From assembly GCF_013868155.1 (NCBI RefSeq), contig NZ_JACEOG010000001.1, positions 2,108,001 through 2,172,000 on the forward strand: a DNA stretch of 64,000 bases, in the 5' to 3' direction. The notes beneath the pieces are model-generated. The model did no database searches and was not told the DNA's origin. It saw only the letters and a list, made by a program, of their open reading frames with translations. Origin of the DNA: Aeromicrobium phoceense (GTDB lineage: Bacteria; Actinomycetota; Actinomycetes; Propionibacteriales; Nocardioidaceae). Both the position numbers and the translations under genes were made by a program. Below, piece by piece: positions 43,324 through 52,629 of the stretch (the stretch's first letter is position 1; each line of letters starts with the position of its first letter).

Positions 43324-43359
43324 ATACCATCGGTATGCGAAACTGTAAACGACAGTTTC
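43324..43359 (+). promoter_or_regulatory. Two inverted repeats (probable operator) upstream of acyl-CoA dehydrogenase genes
   Basis: ATACC-ATC-GGTAT (43324-43336) is followed at once by the perfect repeat GAAACTGT-AAACG-ACAGTTTC (43339-43359). The second has the 21-base size and AT-rich arms usual for TetR-family operators and lies 22 bases before the GTG start. It would control the FadE pair; the regulator gene is not in the window. Confidence 0.6.
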
Positions 43360-43381
43360 TGCAATCACTGAGGGAGTGAAC

Positions 43382-44689
43382 GTGGCGGGTAAAGACCCCA
43401 TGGCCTACGGACTGCGCGCGTTGAACAAGCTGGCGGCCTCCGAGACGCTCGACCGCATCGGCCTGCGCAAGTTCGCCGAGCGAGCCGTGCATGGCTCGAC
43501 GAAGGCCGGATTCCAGGCGATCGGTGCGGCCCAGCGCACGTTCACGAAGGTGGCGGGCAGCTCGCAGGGCAGCCGCGTGGCCGCGACCCAGCCGTCCGGC
43601 GTGTTCGACCTGACGCCCACCGAGGACCAGCAGATGATGGTCGACGTCATCGGCGAGTTCGCCGCCGAGGTGCTGCGCCCCGGTGCCGAGCAGGCCGAGG
43701 CCGCCGACGACACGCCCAAGGAGGTGCTGGCGCAGACCTCCGAGTTCGGCCTGAGCCTGCTCAACATCCCCGAGTCCCTCGGCGGCCTGGCCGAGCAGCG
43801 TTCGGCCGTCACCGGCGTGCTCGTCGCCGAGGCGCTGGCGAAGGGCGACATGGGACAGGCCGTGGCCTGCCTCGCGCCGTCGGCCGTGGCCACCGCGATC
43901 TCGCTGTGGGGCACCGAGGGCCAGCAGCAGACCTACCTGCCGTCGTTCACCGACGGTGACGTGCCGGCCGCCGCGCTCGTCGTGGCCGAGCCGGTGCCCA
44001 TGTTCGACCCGCTGTCGCTGACCACGGTCGCGAAGCGCGCCGAGGGCGGCTACGTCCTCAACGGCCTCAAGTCCGGTGCTGTGCGCGGTGCCGAGGCCGA
44101 GCTGCTCGTCGTGGCCGCCGACGTCGAGGGCCGCGGCCCGTCGATGGTGATCGTCGAGGCCAACACCGACGGCGTCGCCGTGGCGGCCGACCCCGGCATG
44201 GGCCTGCGCGCGGCCGGCCTGTCGCGGATCCAGCTGACCGACGTCCACGTCAATGAGGACGCGATCCTCGGCTCGGCACAGGACTACCGCGAGATGATCC
44301 GCCTGTCCCGGCTCGCGTGGGCCGGGCTCGCGCTCGGCACGGCGCAGTCGGTGCTGGACTACGTCAAGGAGTACGTCACCACCCGCGAGGCGTTCGGCGA
44401 GCCGATCGCCCACCGCCAGGCCGTGGCCTTCACCGTCGCCGACATGGCGATCGAGCTCGAGGGCATGCGGCTGGTCACGCTGAAGGCCGCGTCGCGCGCC
44501 GAGCGCGGCGCCGAGTTCGCCCGGGAGACCGCGCTGGCCCGCCGCCTGAGCACCGAGTACGGCATGAAGATCGGCACCGACGGCGTGCAGATGCTGGGCG
44601 GCCACGGCTTCGTGAAGGAGCACCCGGTCGAACGGTGGTACCGCGACCTGCGTGCCGTCGGCGTGATGGAAGGAGCAGTCCTCATCTGA
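43382..44689 (+). CDS. Acyl-CoA dehydrogenase, FadE24-like subunit
   Basis: Flavoprotein of fatty-acid beta-oxidation. 435 residues. About 75 N-terminal residues precede the usual ACAD core, which runs DLTPTEDQQMMVDVIGEFAAEVLRP through a C-terminal GTDGVQMLGGHGFVKEHPVERWYRDLR. GTG at 43382 is favoured because AGGGAG (43371-43376) is five bases upstream; the GTG at 43376 lies on that site. Pairing with the next gene mirrors mycobacterial fadE24-fadE23, and both may form one heteromeric enzyme. The mid-domain lacks the usual TEP..GSD signature (it has AEPVPMFDP), suggesting this subunit may not bind FAD conventionally. Confidence 0.9.
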   Translation: MAGKDPMAYGLRALNKLAASETLDRIGLRKFAERAVHGSTKAGFQAIGAAQRTFTKVAGSSQGSRVAATQPSGVFDLTPTEDQQMMVDVIGEFAAEVLRPGAEQAEAADDTPKEVLAQTSEFGLSLLNIPESLGGLAEQRSAVTGVLVAEALAKGDMGQAVACLAPSAVATAISLWGTEGQQQTYLPSFTDGDVPAAALVVAEPVPMFDPLSLTTVAKRAEGGYVLNGLKSGAVRGAEAELLVVAADVEGRGPSMVIVEANTDGVAVAADPGMGLRAAGLSRIQLTDVHVNEDAILGSAQDYREMIRLSRLAWAGLALGTAQSVLDYVKEYVTTREAFGEPIAHRQAVAFTVADMAIELEGMRLVTLKAASRAERGAEFARETALARRLSTEYGMKIGTDGVQMLGGHGFVKEHPVERWYRDLRAVGVMEGAVLI

Positions 44690-44703
44690 GGACGGCAGAG
44701 ATC

Positions 44704-45918
44704 ATGATCTACCTCGAGACCCCCAAGAAGTTCCGTGGCTTCGTCCAGCAGGCCCACGACGTCGCCAACGAGTTCCTGCGCGCCAACTCGCGCAAGTACG
44801 ACCTCGCCGAGCACAGTTACCCCAAGGAGCTCGACCTCCTGGCCTCGCTGATCGACGGCCTGAACGAGTCGGGCAACAGCACGGGCGCCGGCGCTGCGGG
44901 CGTCCGCGTCAAGGACGAGAAGAAGAAGGACCAGGGAGTCCGCAACGCCACCAACATGGCATCGGTGCTCTCGGTGATCGAGATGTGCTGGGGCGACGTC
45001 GGCCTGCTGCTGTCGATGCCGCGTCAGGGCCTGGGCAACTCGGCGATCGCCTCGGTCGCCACCGACGAGCAGGCCGAGCGCTTCAAGGGCACGTGGGCCT
45101 CCATGGCGATCACCGAGCCCAGCTTCGGCTCGGACTCGGCCGCCATCAGGACCACCGCCACGAAGGACGGCGACCACTACGTCCTGAACGGCGAGAAGAT
45201 CTTCGTCACCTCGGGCGACCGGTCGGACTCCGTCGTCGTCTGGGCCACCCTCGACAAGACGCTGGGGCGCGCGGCGGTGAAGTCGTTCGTCGTGCCGAAG
45301 TCGCTGCCCGGCATCCGGGTGGAGCGCCTCGAGCACAAGCTCGGCATCCGGGCGTCGGACACCGCGGTCATCGTGCTCGACAACTGCCGCGTGCCGGCCG
45401 AGAACCTGCTGGGCGACCCGGAGATCGACACGTCCAAGGGCTTCGCCGGCGCGATGGCCACGTTCGACAACACGCGTCCGCTCGTCGCGGGCATGGCCGT
45501 CGGCTGCGCCCGGGCCTCGCTCGAGGTCATGCGCGACCTCATCGAGCAGGCCGGCCTGACGATCGACTACGACCGCTCGCCGGCGCTCCAGCCGCACGTG
45601 GTGGCCGAGTTCCTGCGGATGGAGGCCGACTGGGAGGCAGCACTGCTGCTCACCCTCGAGGCGGCGTGGATGGCCGACAACCGCCAGGCCAACTCGCTGC
45701 AGGCCTCGATGGCCAAGGCGAAGGCCGGCCGCTCGGGCAACGACATCACGCTCAAGTGCGTCGAGCTGGCCGGGTCGCTGGGCTACAGCGAGACCGAGTT
45801 CCTGGAGAAGTGGGCCCGCGACTCCAAGATCCTCGACATCTTCGAGGGCACGCAGCAGATCCAGCAGCTCATCGTCGCCCGACGGCTGCTGGGGCTCACC
45901 AGCTCCGAGCTGAAGTGA
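44704..45918 (+). CDS. Acyl-CoA dehydrogenase, FadE23-like subunit
   Basis: 404 residues. Complete ACAD: FAD-binding AITEPSFGSDSAAIRTTA, FVTSGDRSD, KLGIRASDTAVIVLDNCRVP, and the catalytic Glu in ILDIFEGTQQIQQLIVARRLLG near the C terminus. ATG at 44704 lies 14 bases after the preceding stop. The substrate is unknown; the paired arrangement with an atypical partner resembles the alpha2beta2 acyl-CoA dehydrogenases of mycobacteria. Confidence 0.93.
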   Translation: MIYLETPKKFRGFVQQAHDVANEFLRANSRKYDLAEHSYPKELDLLASLIDGLNESGNSTGAGAAGVRVKDEKKKDQGVRNATNMASVLSVIEMCWGDVGLLLSMPRQGLGNSAIASVATDEQAERFKGTWASMAITEPSFGSDSAAIRTTATKDGDHYVLNGEKIFVTSGDRSDSVVVWATLDKTLGRAAVKSFVVPKSLPGIRVERLEHKLGIRASDTAVIVLDNCRVPAENLLGDPEIDTSKGFAGAMATFDNTRPLVAGMAVGCARASLEVMRDLIEQAGLTIDYDRSPALQPHVVAEFLRMEADWEAALLLTLEAAWMADNRQANSLQASMAKAKAGRSGNDITLKCVELAGSLGYSETEFLEKWARDSKILDIFEGTQQIQQLIVARRLLGLTSSELK

Positions 45919-45948
45919 GCCCCCAGGGCTGAGCGCGGCGGGCCGCGA

Positions 45949-46968
45949 TCAGGGACGCAGCAGCGCCTTGATCGCGGTCCGCTCGTCCATGGCCCGGTAG
46001 GCGTCGGACACCTGGTCGAGCGTGAACGTCTGGTCGAAGACGGCTCCGGGCTGCAGCGCGCCCGACAGCACCTCGGGGACCAGCTCGTCGAGGTAGCGGC
46101 GCACGGGCGCCACGCCACCGGCGAGGGCCTGGTTGCGACCGAACATCGCCGGGACGTTCAGCTCGACGCCGTGCGGCACGCCGACGTAGCCGACGGTGCC
46201 GCCGGGACGCAGGGACAGGAACGCCTGCTTCATCGACTCACCGGTGCCCACGCACTCGAGCACGGCGTCGGCGCCGATGCCGTCGAGGATCTCGCGGACC
46301 TCGGCGGCGCCCTCCTTGCCGCGGGTCTCGACGATGTGGTCGGCGCCGAAGCGGCGAGCCAGCTCCTGGCGGTCGGCGTGGCGCGACATCGCCACGACGG
46401 TGGAGGCGCCGAGCCGCTTGGCGGCCAGCACACCCGACAGGCCGACCGCGCCGTCGCCGACGACCGCGACCGTGGAGCCCGCCGTCACGCCGGCGCTGAA
46501 GGCCGCGTGGTGACCCGTGGGGAACACGTCGGTGAGCGCGAGCAGGTGCGGGAGGAGCTCGTCGTCCACGTCACCCGGAACGGCCACCAGCGTGCCGTCG
46601 GCCTGCGGGACGCGCACGAGCTCGGCCTGGCAGCCCTCGTAGCCGCCGCCGTTGACGCACGACGTCTGCACGCCGTTGCGGCAGTGCGCGCAGGTGTTGT
46701 CGCTGTACATGAACGGCGCGATCACGAAGTCGCCGACGGAGATGCCGGAGACGTCCGTGCCGACACGCTCGACGATGCCGACCTGCTCGTGGCCGATCTG
46801 GTGCGCCTCGGTCTGCGGCTTGTTGAGGCCGCGGTAGGGCCACAGGTCGCTGCCGCAGACGCAGGCGGCCACGACGCGGACGATCGCGTCGGTGTCGGCC
46901 TCGATCTCGGGATCGGGCAGGGTGTCGAGTCGGATGTCGCCGGGGGAGTGAAGGACTGTCGCGCGCAT
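45949..46968 (-). CDS. Zinc-dependent alcohol dehydrogenase family protein
   Basis: MDR oxidoreductase, substrate unknown. 339 residues. Catalytic-zinc Cys in ACVCGSDLWPYRG, GHEQVGIVERVG, a structural-zinc-like loop DNTCAHCRNGVQTSC with three visible cysteines instead of four, and the Rossmann loop VVGDGAVGLSGVLAAKRLGA for NAD(P). ATG at 46968 is seven bases after CATCCT on the reverse strand, so it may be leaderless and share a promoter region with the divergent FKBP gene. Confidence 0.92.
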   Translation of the reverse strand: MRATVLHSPGDIRLDTLPDPEIEADTDAIVRVVAACVCGSDLWPYRGLNKPQTEAHQIGHEQVGIVERVGTDVSGISVGDFVIAPFMYSDNTCAHCRNGVQTSCVNGGGYEGCQAELVRVPQADGTLVAVPGDVDDELLPHLLALTDVFPTGHHAAFSAGVTAGSTVAVVGDGAVGLSGVLAAKRLGASTVVAMSRHADRQELARRFGADHIVETRGKEGAAEVREILDGIGADAVLECVGTGESMKQAFLSLRPGGTVGYVGVPHGVELNVPAMFGRNQALAGGVAPVRRYLDELVPEVLSGALQPGAVFDQTFTLDQVSDAYRAMDERTAIKALLRP

Positions 46969-46987
46969 GCGTGCAAGGATGGCAGAC

Positions 46988-47350
46988 ATGAGTGAAAAGC
47001 CTGAAGTCGATTTCACCCCCGGCCCCGCTCCGACGGACCTCGTCATCGAGGACGTCACCATCGGTGAGGGCGAAGAGGCCGTCAACGGCGGCGTCGTCGA
47101 CGTCCACTACGTGGGCGTGGACTTCGAGACCGGCGAGCAGTTCGACTCCTCCTGGGACCGCGGCCAGTCGGCCAAGTTCCCGCTGCCGCAGCTGATCGGC
47201 GCCTGGCAGCAGGGCATTCCGGGCATGAAGGTCGGCGGCCGCCGCAAGCTCATCGCCCCGCCGGAGCTGGCCTACGGTCCCGCCGGCGGCGGACACCGTC
47301 TGTCGGGTCGCACGCTGGTCTTCGTCATCGACCTGCTCGGCGTCGGCTGA
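46988..47350 (+). CDS. FKBP-type peptidyl-prolyl isomerase
   Basis: Cytosolic proline isomerase. 120 residues, a single FKBP domain: VDVHYVGVDFETGEQFDSSWDRG, IGAWQQGIPGMKVGGRRKLIAPPELAYG and a final LVFVIDLLGV. No signal peptide, unlike the secreted actinobacterial FKBPs. An in-frame ATG at 46979 would add three residues; AAGGAT seven bases ahead of 46988 argues for the latter. Confidence 0.94.
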   Translation: MSEKPEVDFTPGPAPTDLVIEDVTIGEGEEAVNGGVVDVHYVGVDFETGEQFDSSWDRGQSAKFPLPQLIGAWQQGIPGMKVGGRRKLIAPPELAYGPAGGGHRLSGRTLVFVIDLLGVG

Positions 47351-47363
47351 GCCGACACCCCCT

Positions 47364-50300
47364 TCAGAGCTGTGACGCGAGGGCGTCCAGCGCCTTCGCG
47401 ACCCGTTGGGCCGAGATCGGCCCGACGGCGCGAAGCTCCTGCGCGAAGATGCTGACGCGCAGCTCCTCGAGCATCCACCGCACCCGCTGCACGGGCGGCG
47501 CCAGCCGCTGCCACGGGCGCAGGTCCCGCGTCTGCTCGTGGAACCGGGCCTCGAGCTCCCAGACGGGAGCCGGGTCCTTGGTCGAGGTCAGCCGCTTCGC
47601 TGCCGCCCGCAGGTAGACCGCGAGGCGCCCGACCTGCTCGGCACCCATGTCGCGGATGAATCCCGGGTGCACGAGCCACGAGATCTGCACGCGCACGTCC
47701 TCGCCGGCCTCGTCCTTCCCGGGATCGAGGTCGCCGAGCGCCTGCAGCGCGCCGATGACCTGGCGCACGATGCGCTCCGTGAGCGGCACCGCGTCGGCGC
47801 GGACTAGATCGCGCAGCCGTCGGTAGGCCTCCTCGTCGCGCACGGGACCCCCGTGCTGCACCACGAGGTGGTCGAGGGCGGCGAGCCACGACTCCTCGAT
47901 GACCGCCGCGGCGTCGCCCTGGGGCGAGGTGGCCAGCAGCAGCTTGTCCTGCAGCGACAGCGTGCGCCCGACCGTGCCGACCGGGGAACCGGTGGACAGC
48001 GCGATGAGCCGCGCGATGCCCCGGATCGTGGCGACACGCTGCTCGGTCTTCGTGCGGAGCACGCGCAGCGCCACGCTGGAGCCCTCGTCGACGATGGCCG
48101 GGAAGCCCGTGACCTGGCCGGCGGTGATGCTGGGCTCGAGCGTGCCGAAGTCCCAGTCCTTGATCCCGGTGCGCTCCTCCTGGCGGGCGCGCTGCTGCAG
48201 GTCGCGACGCAGCCGCGGCTCGAGGTCGCGACGGAGCGCGTCGAGGTCCTTGCCCGCGGCCAGCTCCTTCGTGCCGTCGACGACGCGGAACGTGGGGCGC
48301 AGGTGCGCCGGCAGCGCCGTCAGGTCGATGAGCGACGGCTCGACCTCGAGGGCCCGCCCGAGCTCGGTACGCAGGTCGCGTGACGTGTCGAGCGTGGGGA
48401 GCACCCGCTCCGCCGACTGTGCGGCCGGCGCGAACCGGCGCCGTTCGGACTTGGGCAGCCCGCGGATCAGCTCGGTGACCAGCTCGAGCCGGCGGCCGGG
48501 GACGCCCCAGTCGAACTCCGCTCCGTCGACCGTCAGCAGGTCGTCGACGGGCACCGTGATCGTGATGCCGTCGTCCGCGGCCTGCGGGTCGAACCGGTAC
48601 GAGACGTCCAGGACGGCGTCGAAGTCCTCGCTCTGCGAGGTCCACGAGGTGGGGAAGGCGTCGGCGTCGACGTCGGCACGGAAGAGCTCGTCGGTGAAGT
48701 CCAGGATCCGCTTGTCGGGCTGCTTCTTCCACCAGGCGTCGAAGTGCCGCACCGAGACGATGTCGGCGGGGATCCGCTCGGCGTAGAAGTCGACGAGCGT
48801 CTCGTCCTCCACCCGGATGCCGCGGGTGCGGACGCGCTCCTCGAGCTCCTCGATCTTCGCGAGGCGGTCCTGGTTGCGCTGCCAGAAGCGGTGGTGGGTG
48901 CGCCACTCGCCGCCCACCAGCGCGTGCCGGATGAACAGCTCACGGGCGAGCGGCGCGTCGTGCTGGGCGAGCATGACCGTGCGGTCGACGACGACCGGCA
49001 GGCCGTACAGCGTCGATCGCTGGGTGGCCACGGCGGCGCCACGGCGCGCCGACCAGCGGGGCTCGGAGTACTGGTGCTTCAGCAGGTGCCCGGCCGCCTG
49101 CTCGACCCACACCGGATCGATGCGGGCGTTGTCGCGCGCGAACAGCCGCGAGGTCTCGACCAGTTCGCCGGCCATCAGCCACCTCGGGGGCTTCCTGGCC
49201 AGGCCGGAGCCCGGGAAGATCGAGAAGCGGGCGCCACGGGCGCCCAGGTAGTCGCGGGTCTCGGCGTCGCGCAGGCCGACGTGGGACAGCAGGCCGTGCA
49301 GCAGGGCGCGGTGGATGGCGTCGGCGTCGGGCTCCTTACGGACCTTGCCGGGCTTGAGTCCGAGCTCGCGCGCCGTGCGGCGCAGCTGGGAGTTGACGTC
49401 CGCCCACTCCCGCACGCGCAGGTAGTGCAGGAACTCGTCGTGGCACATGCGCCGGAACTTGCTGTGCGACAGCTCGTCGCGGCGCTCCTGCAGGTAGTCC
49501 CAGAGCTTCAGCAGGCTGAGGAAGTCCGAGTCGGGCTGGGTGAAGCGGGCGTGCTGCGTGTCGGCCGCCTGCTGCTTGTCCAGCGGGCGCTCGCGGACGT
49601 CCTGGATGGAGAGGCCGGCCACGATCACCAGGACCTCGGGCAGGACTCCGAGCCGGTCGGCGGCCAGCACCATGCGGGCGTGGCGTGGGTCCAGCGGCAG
49701 CCGCGACATCGTGCGGCCGATCTTCGTCAGCCGGTCGGTGCCGTCGAGGCGCGGCGCCAGCGCGTCGAGCTCGCGCAGGAGCGCCAGGCCGTCGGCCACG
49801 GCGCGGTGGTCGGGGGAGTCGAGGAAGCCGAAGTCGCGGATGTCGCCCAGATCGAGCGCGGCCATCTGCAGGATGACGCTGGCGAGGTTGGTGCGCTGGA
49901 TCTCGGGGTCGGTGAACTCCGGGCGGGACTCGAAGTCCTCCTCGTCGTAGAGCCGGATGCAGATGCCGTCGGCGACACGGCCGCACCGGCCGGCGCGCTG
50001 CGCGGCGCTGGCCTGCGAGATGCGCTCGATGGGAAGGCGCTGGACCTTGAGCCGGGCACTGAACCGCGAGATGCGGGCGAGGCCGGGGTCGACGACGTAG
50101 CGGATTCCGGGCACGGTGATCGAGGTCTCCGCGACGTTCGTGGCGAGCACGATGCGGCGGCGCGGTCCGGTCTGGAAGACGCGCTGCTGCTCGTGCGCGG
50201 CGAGGCGGCCGTAGAGCGGCACGACGTCGCCCAGCGACTGGCCCTCGAGCACCTCGGCGGTGTCGCGGATGTCGCGCTCGCCGGGGAGGAACACCAGCAC

Positions 50301-50954
50301 GTCGCCGTCGCGGGGCAGCTCGCGGACGGCGCTGACGATCCCGTCGATCACGTCGTCGTCGCGGTCGAGCGGGCGGTAGCGGACCTCCACGGGGTAGGTG
50401 CGCCCGCTGACCTCGATGATCGGCACAGGGCGCTCGGGCGTGGCGAAGAGATCGGCGAAGCGGTCCACGTCGATCGTCGCGGAGGTGACGATGACCTTCA
50501 GCTCGGGGCGGCGCGGCAGCAGCTCGCGCAGGTAGCCCAGCAGGAAGTCGATCGACAGCGACCGCTCGTGGGCCTCGTCGATGATGATCGTGTCGTAGCG
50601 CTCGAGCCGCCGGTCGTGCTGGAGCTCGGTCAGCAGCAGCCCGTCGGTGACGAGCCGGATCACGGTGTCGGCGCCCGACCTGTCGTCGAAGCGCACGGCG
50701 TAGCCGACCTCGGCGCCCAGCTCGACGTCGCACTCCTGCGCGATGCGCGCGGCGACCGACCGTGCGGCGATCCGGCGCGGCTGGGTGTGGGCGATCTTCG
50801 TCCGGCCGAGCTCGGCGGCGATCTTCGGCAGCTGCGTCGTCTTGCCCGATCCGGTCTCGCCGGCGATCACGACCACCTGGTGGTCGCGCAGGGCGTTGCG
50901 GATCTCGTCGTGCCGTGCGGCGATCGGGAGGGCAGGATCGAACTCGAGCTTCAT
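47364..50954 (-). CDS. hrpA: ATP-dependent RNA helicase HrpA (DEAH box)
   Basis: Large DEAH-box helicase; E. coli HrpA acts on stalled translation and mRNA processing. 1196 residues. Walker A AGETGSGKTTQLP (near residue 30), IIIDEAHERSLSIDFLLGYL, SATIDVDRF, VFLPGERDI, TNVAETSITVPGIRYVVD and QRAGRCGRVADGICIRLY, then the HA2 domain and the long C-terminal DUF3418 region typical of HrpA. ATG at 50954 is favoured over the one at 50963 because GAGAAT lies seven bases upstream; neither has a clear ribosome site. Ends 13 bases from the convergent FKBP gene. Confidence 0.95.
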   Translation of the reverse strand: MKLEFDPALPIAARHDEIRNALRDHQVVVIAGETGSGKTTQLPKIAAELGRTKIAHTQPRRIAARSVAARIAQECDVELGAEVGYAVRFDDRSGADTVIRLVTDGLLLTELQHDRRLERYDTIIIDEAHERSLSIDFLLGYLRELLPRRPELKVIVTSATIDVDRFADLFATPERPVPIIEVSGRTYPVEVRYRPLDRDDDVIDGIVSAVRELPRDGDVLVFLPGERDIRDTAEVLEGQSLGDVVPLYGRLAAHEQQRVFQTGPRRRIVLATNVAETSITVPGIRYVVDPGLARISRFSARLKVQRLPIERISQASAAQRAGRCGRVADGICIRLYDEEDFESRPEFTDPEIQRTNLASVILQMAALDLGDIRDFGFLDSPDHRAVADGLALLRELDALAPRLDGTDRLTKIGRTMSRLPLDPRHARMVLAADRLGVLPEVLVIVAGLSIQDVRERPLDKQQAADTQHARFTQPDSDFLSLLKLWDYLQERRDELSHSKFRRMCHDEFLHYLRVREWADVNSQLRRTARELGLKPGKVRKEPDADAIHRALLHGLLSHVGLRDAETRDYLGARGARFSIFPGSGLARKPPRWLMAGELVETSRLFARDNARIDPVWVEQAAGHLLKHQYSEPRWSARRGAAVATQRSTLYGLPVVVDRTVMLAQHDAPLARELFIRHALVGGEWRTHHRFWQRNQDRLAKIEELEERVRTRGIRVEDETLVDFYAERIPADIVSVRHFDAWWKKQPDKRILDFTDELFRADVDADAFPTSWTSQSEDFDAVLDVSYRFDPQAADDGITITVPVDDLLTVDGAEFDWGVPGRRLELVTELIRGLPKSERRRFAPAAQSAERVLPTLDTSRDLRTELGRALEVEPSLIDLTALPAHLRPTFRVVDGTKELAAGKDLDALRRDLEPRLRRDLQQRARQEERTGIKDWDFGTLEPSITAGQVTGFPAIVDEGSSVALRVLRTKTEQRVATIRGIARLIALSTGSPVGTVGRTLSLQDKLLLATSPQGDAAAVIEESWLAALDHLVVQHGGPVRDEEAYRRLRDLVRADAVPLTERIVRQVIGALQALGDLDPGKDEAGEDVRVQISWLVHPGFIRDMGAEQVGRLAVYLRAAAKRLTSTKDPAPVWELEARFHEQTRDLRPWQRLAPPVQRVRWMLEELRVSIFAQELRAVGPISAQRVAKALDALASQL

Positions 50955-50965
50955 CGCTCCCATTC

Positions 50966-51706
50966 TCACCGCAGGCCGATGGCGTCGGCGAAGAGGGCGT
51001 ACCCGACGAAGGCGACGACGTCGAGGATCGTGTGCGCGATGACGAGCGGCATGACGCGGCCGGTGCGCTGGAACCACCAGGCGAACACGACGCCCATCGC
51101 GACGTTGCCGACGAACTGCCCGAAGCCCTGGTAGAGGTGGTAGCTACCGCGCAGCAGTGCCGAGGTGGCGATGATCGCGGGCAGGCCCCAGCCGAACTGC
51201 TTCAGGCGGGTCATCAGGTAGCCGACGACGATGACCTCCTCGAGCAGCGCGTTCTGCAGCGCCGAGAGGACCAGGATCGTGACCGACCACCAGTAGAGGT
51301 CTTCGGGACTCGTGACGATGTTGGCCGTGACCCCCAGCGCGCGACCGCCGAAGTAGACGCCGAGACCGGGGATGCCGATCACCGCCGCGAGGGCCGCGCC
51401 GAACCCCAGATCGCGCCAGGGTCGGCTGCCGTCGAGGCCGAGGCGTCGCAGCACCGGGGGAGCGTCGTCCAGGCTCAGCAGGTACAGCGCGAGCGCCACC
51501 GGGACGAGCGCGAAGCCGATCGACAGCAGCTGGTAGGTCAGGTCGAGCCACGGGACGGTGTCGCGCGACGGGTTGAGGGTGGCCGTGGAGTCGCGCAGCG
51601 GGCCCTCGCTGAGCTTCCGCGCGAGGCTCACGACCGAGTAGACGGCCGACTGGCCCAGGGAGAGGCCGAGGACGATCCAGACCTCGGCGCGCAGGCGCCG
51701 GGTCAC
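50966..51706 (-). CDS. CPBP-family intramembrane metalloprotease
   Basis: Rce1-like/abortive-infection-type membrane protease. 246 residues, seven or eight membrane helices. Motif 1 LQNALLEEVIVVGYLMTRL (catalytic Glu pair), motif 2 YHLYQGFGQFVGNVAMGVVF (His) and motif 3 VIAHTILDV (His) are complete. Start uncertain: GTG 51706 avoids overlap with the upstream gene; an in-frame GTG at 51739 would overlap it by 29 bases. Role unknown; relatives process peptides or signalling proteins. Confidence 0.85.
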   Translation of the reverse strand: MTRRLRAEVWIVLGLSLGQSAVYSVVSLARKLSEGPLRDSTATLNPSRDTVPWLDLTYQLLSIGFALVPVALALYLLSLDDAPPVLRRLGLDGSRPWRDLGFGAALAAVIGIPGLGVYFGGRALGVTANIVTSPEDLYWWSVTILVLSALQNALLEEVIVVGYLMTRLKQFGWGLPAIIATSALLRGSYHLYQGFGQFVGNVAMGVVFAWWFQRTGRVMPLVIAHTILDVVAFVGYALFADAIGLR

Positions 51707-51710
51707 GGGG

Positions 51711-52610
51711 TCACAGGTCGTTCGTGGAGAAGGTGTCACACGAGTTCAGGTTGCCGGACTCGTAGCCCGTCTGGAACCAGCGCTGGCGCGACTCGCTCGA
51801 GCCGTGGGTCCACGTGTCCTGGTTGACCCGGCCTCCGCCGAGCTCCTCCTGGATGTGGTCGTCGCCGACGGCGGAGGCCGCCGACAGCGCCGAGTCGATG
51901 TCGGCCTGCGTGAGCGGCTTGATGAGCGTGTTGCCCTCGGCGTCCTGGGTGGAGGCGGCGTGGTTCGCCCAGACGCCGGCGAAGCAGTCGGCCATGAGCT
52001 CGATCCGCACGCCGCCGCTGAGCGGGCCGGTCTTTCCGTCCTGGCCCTTGGCGAGGATGCCGAGGATGTTCTGCACGTGGTGGCCGTACTCGTGCGCGAC
52101 GACGTACATCTGCGCGAGGTTGCCGCCGTCGGCGCCGAACTGGCTGCTGAGCTGGTCGAAGAACGAGGCGTCGATGTAGACGCGCTCGTCGGAGGGGCAG
52201 TAGAACGGGCCGGTCTGGTTGGACGCGGTGCCGCACGGCGACTGGGTGGCGCCGGAGTAGATCACCGTCTGCGCCTCGCGGTACTGGCGGTTGATGTCGG
52301 CCGGGAGCGCGTCGGTCCAGTAGTCCTGCGCGCTGTTGACCGTGCCGATGATGCGGCAGACGTCGTTCTCGTTCGCGTCGGCGCCGGTCTTGCACTCGCT
52401 CACGTCGATCGAGGCCGACTCGCTGCCACCGGTGAGGACCTGGTTGACGTCGAACCCGGACGACGTGCCGCCGTCGAGCGGGTTGCCGCCGAGGAACGCC
52501 ACCAGGAGCATCAGCAGAAGGCCGCCGATGCCGCCTCCGACGATGGCGCCGCCCTTGCCGCCGCCGGTGACCTGGCTGGTGTCGAGGTTCGCGCCCTCGT
52601 TGAACGTCAT
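51711..52610 (-). CDS. Neutral zinc metallopeptidase, YpfJ family
   Basis: 299 residues. Short cytosolic N terminus, one membrane helix (residues ~25-42, GGGIGGLLLMLLVAFLGG), then an external peptidase domain with VVAHEYGHHVQNILG (HExxH-like zinc site) and IELMADCFAGVWA (third ligand Glu region). Ends with the family's QRWFQTGYESGNLNSCDTF. ATG follows TAGAAT by six bases. Substrate unknown; it shares its strand with the CPBP protease. Confidence 0.93.
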   Translation of the reverse strand: MTFNEGANLDTSQVTGGGKGGAIVGGGIGGLLLMLLVAFLGGNPLDGGTSSGFDVNQVLTGGSESASIDVSECKTGADANENDVCRIIGTVNSAQDYWTDALPADINRQYREAQTVIYSGATQSPCGTASNQTGPFYCPSDERVYIDASFFDQLSSQFGADGGNLAQMYVVAHEYGHHVQNILGILAKGQDGKTGPLSGGVRIELMADCFAGVWANHAASTQDAEGNTLIKPLTQADIDSALSAASAVGDDHIQEELGGGRVNQDTWTHGSSESRQRWFQTGYESGNLNSCDTFSTNDL

Positions 52611-52616
52611 GGCCAG

Positions 52617-52622
52617 ATTCTA
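52617..52622 (-). promoter_or_regulatory. -10 element of the zinc metallopeptidase gene, leaderless
   Basis: TAGAAT on the reverse strand, six bases before the ATG at 52610; a consensus -10. Confidence 0.7.
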
Positions 52623-52629
52623 GGGACCC

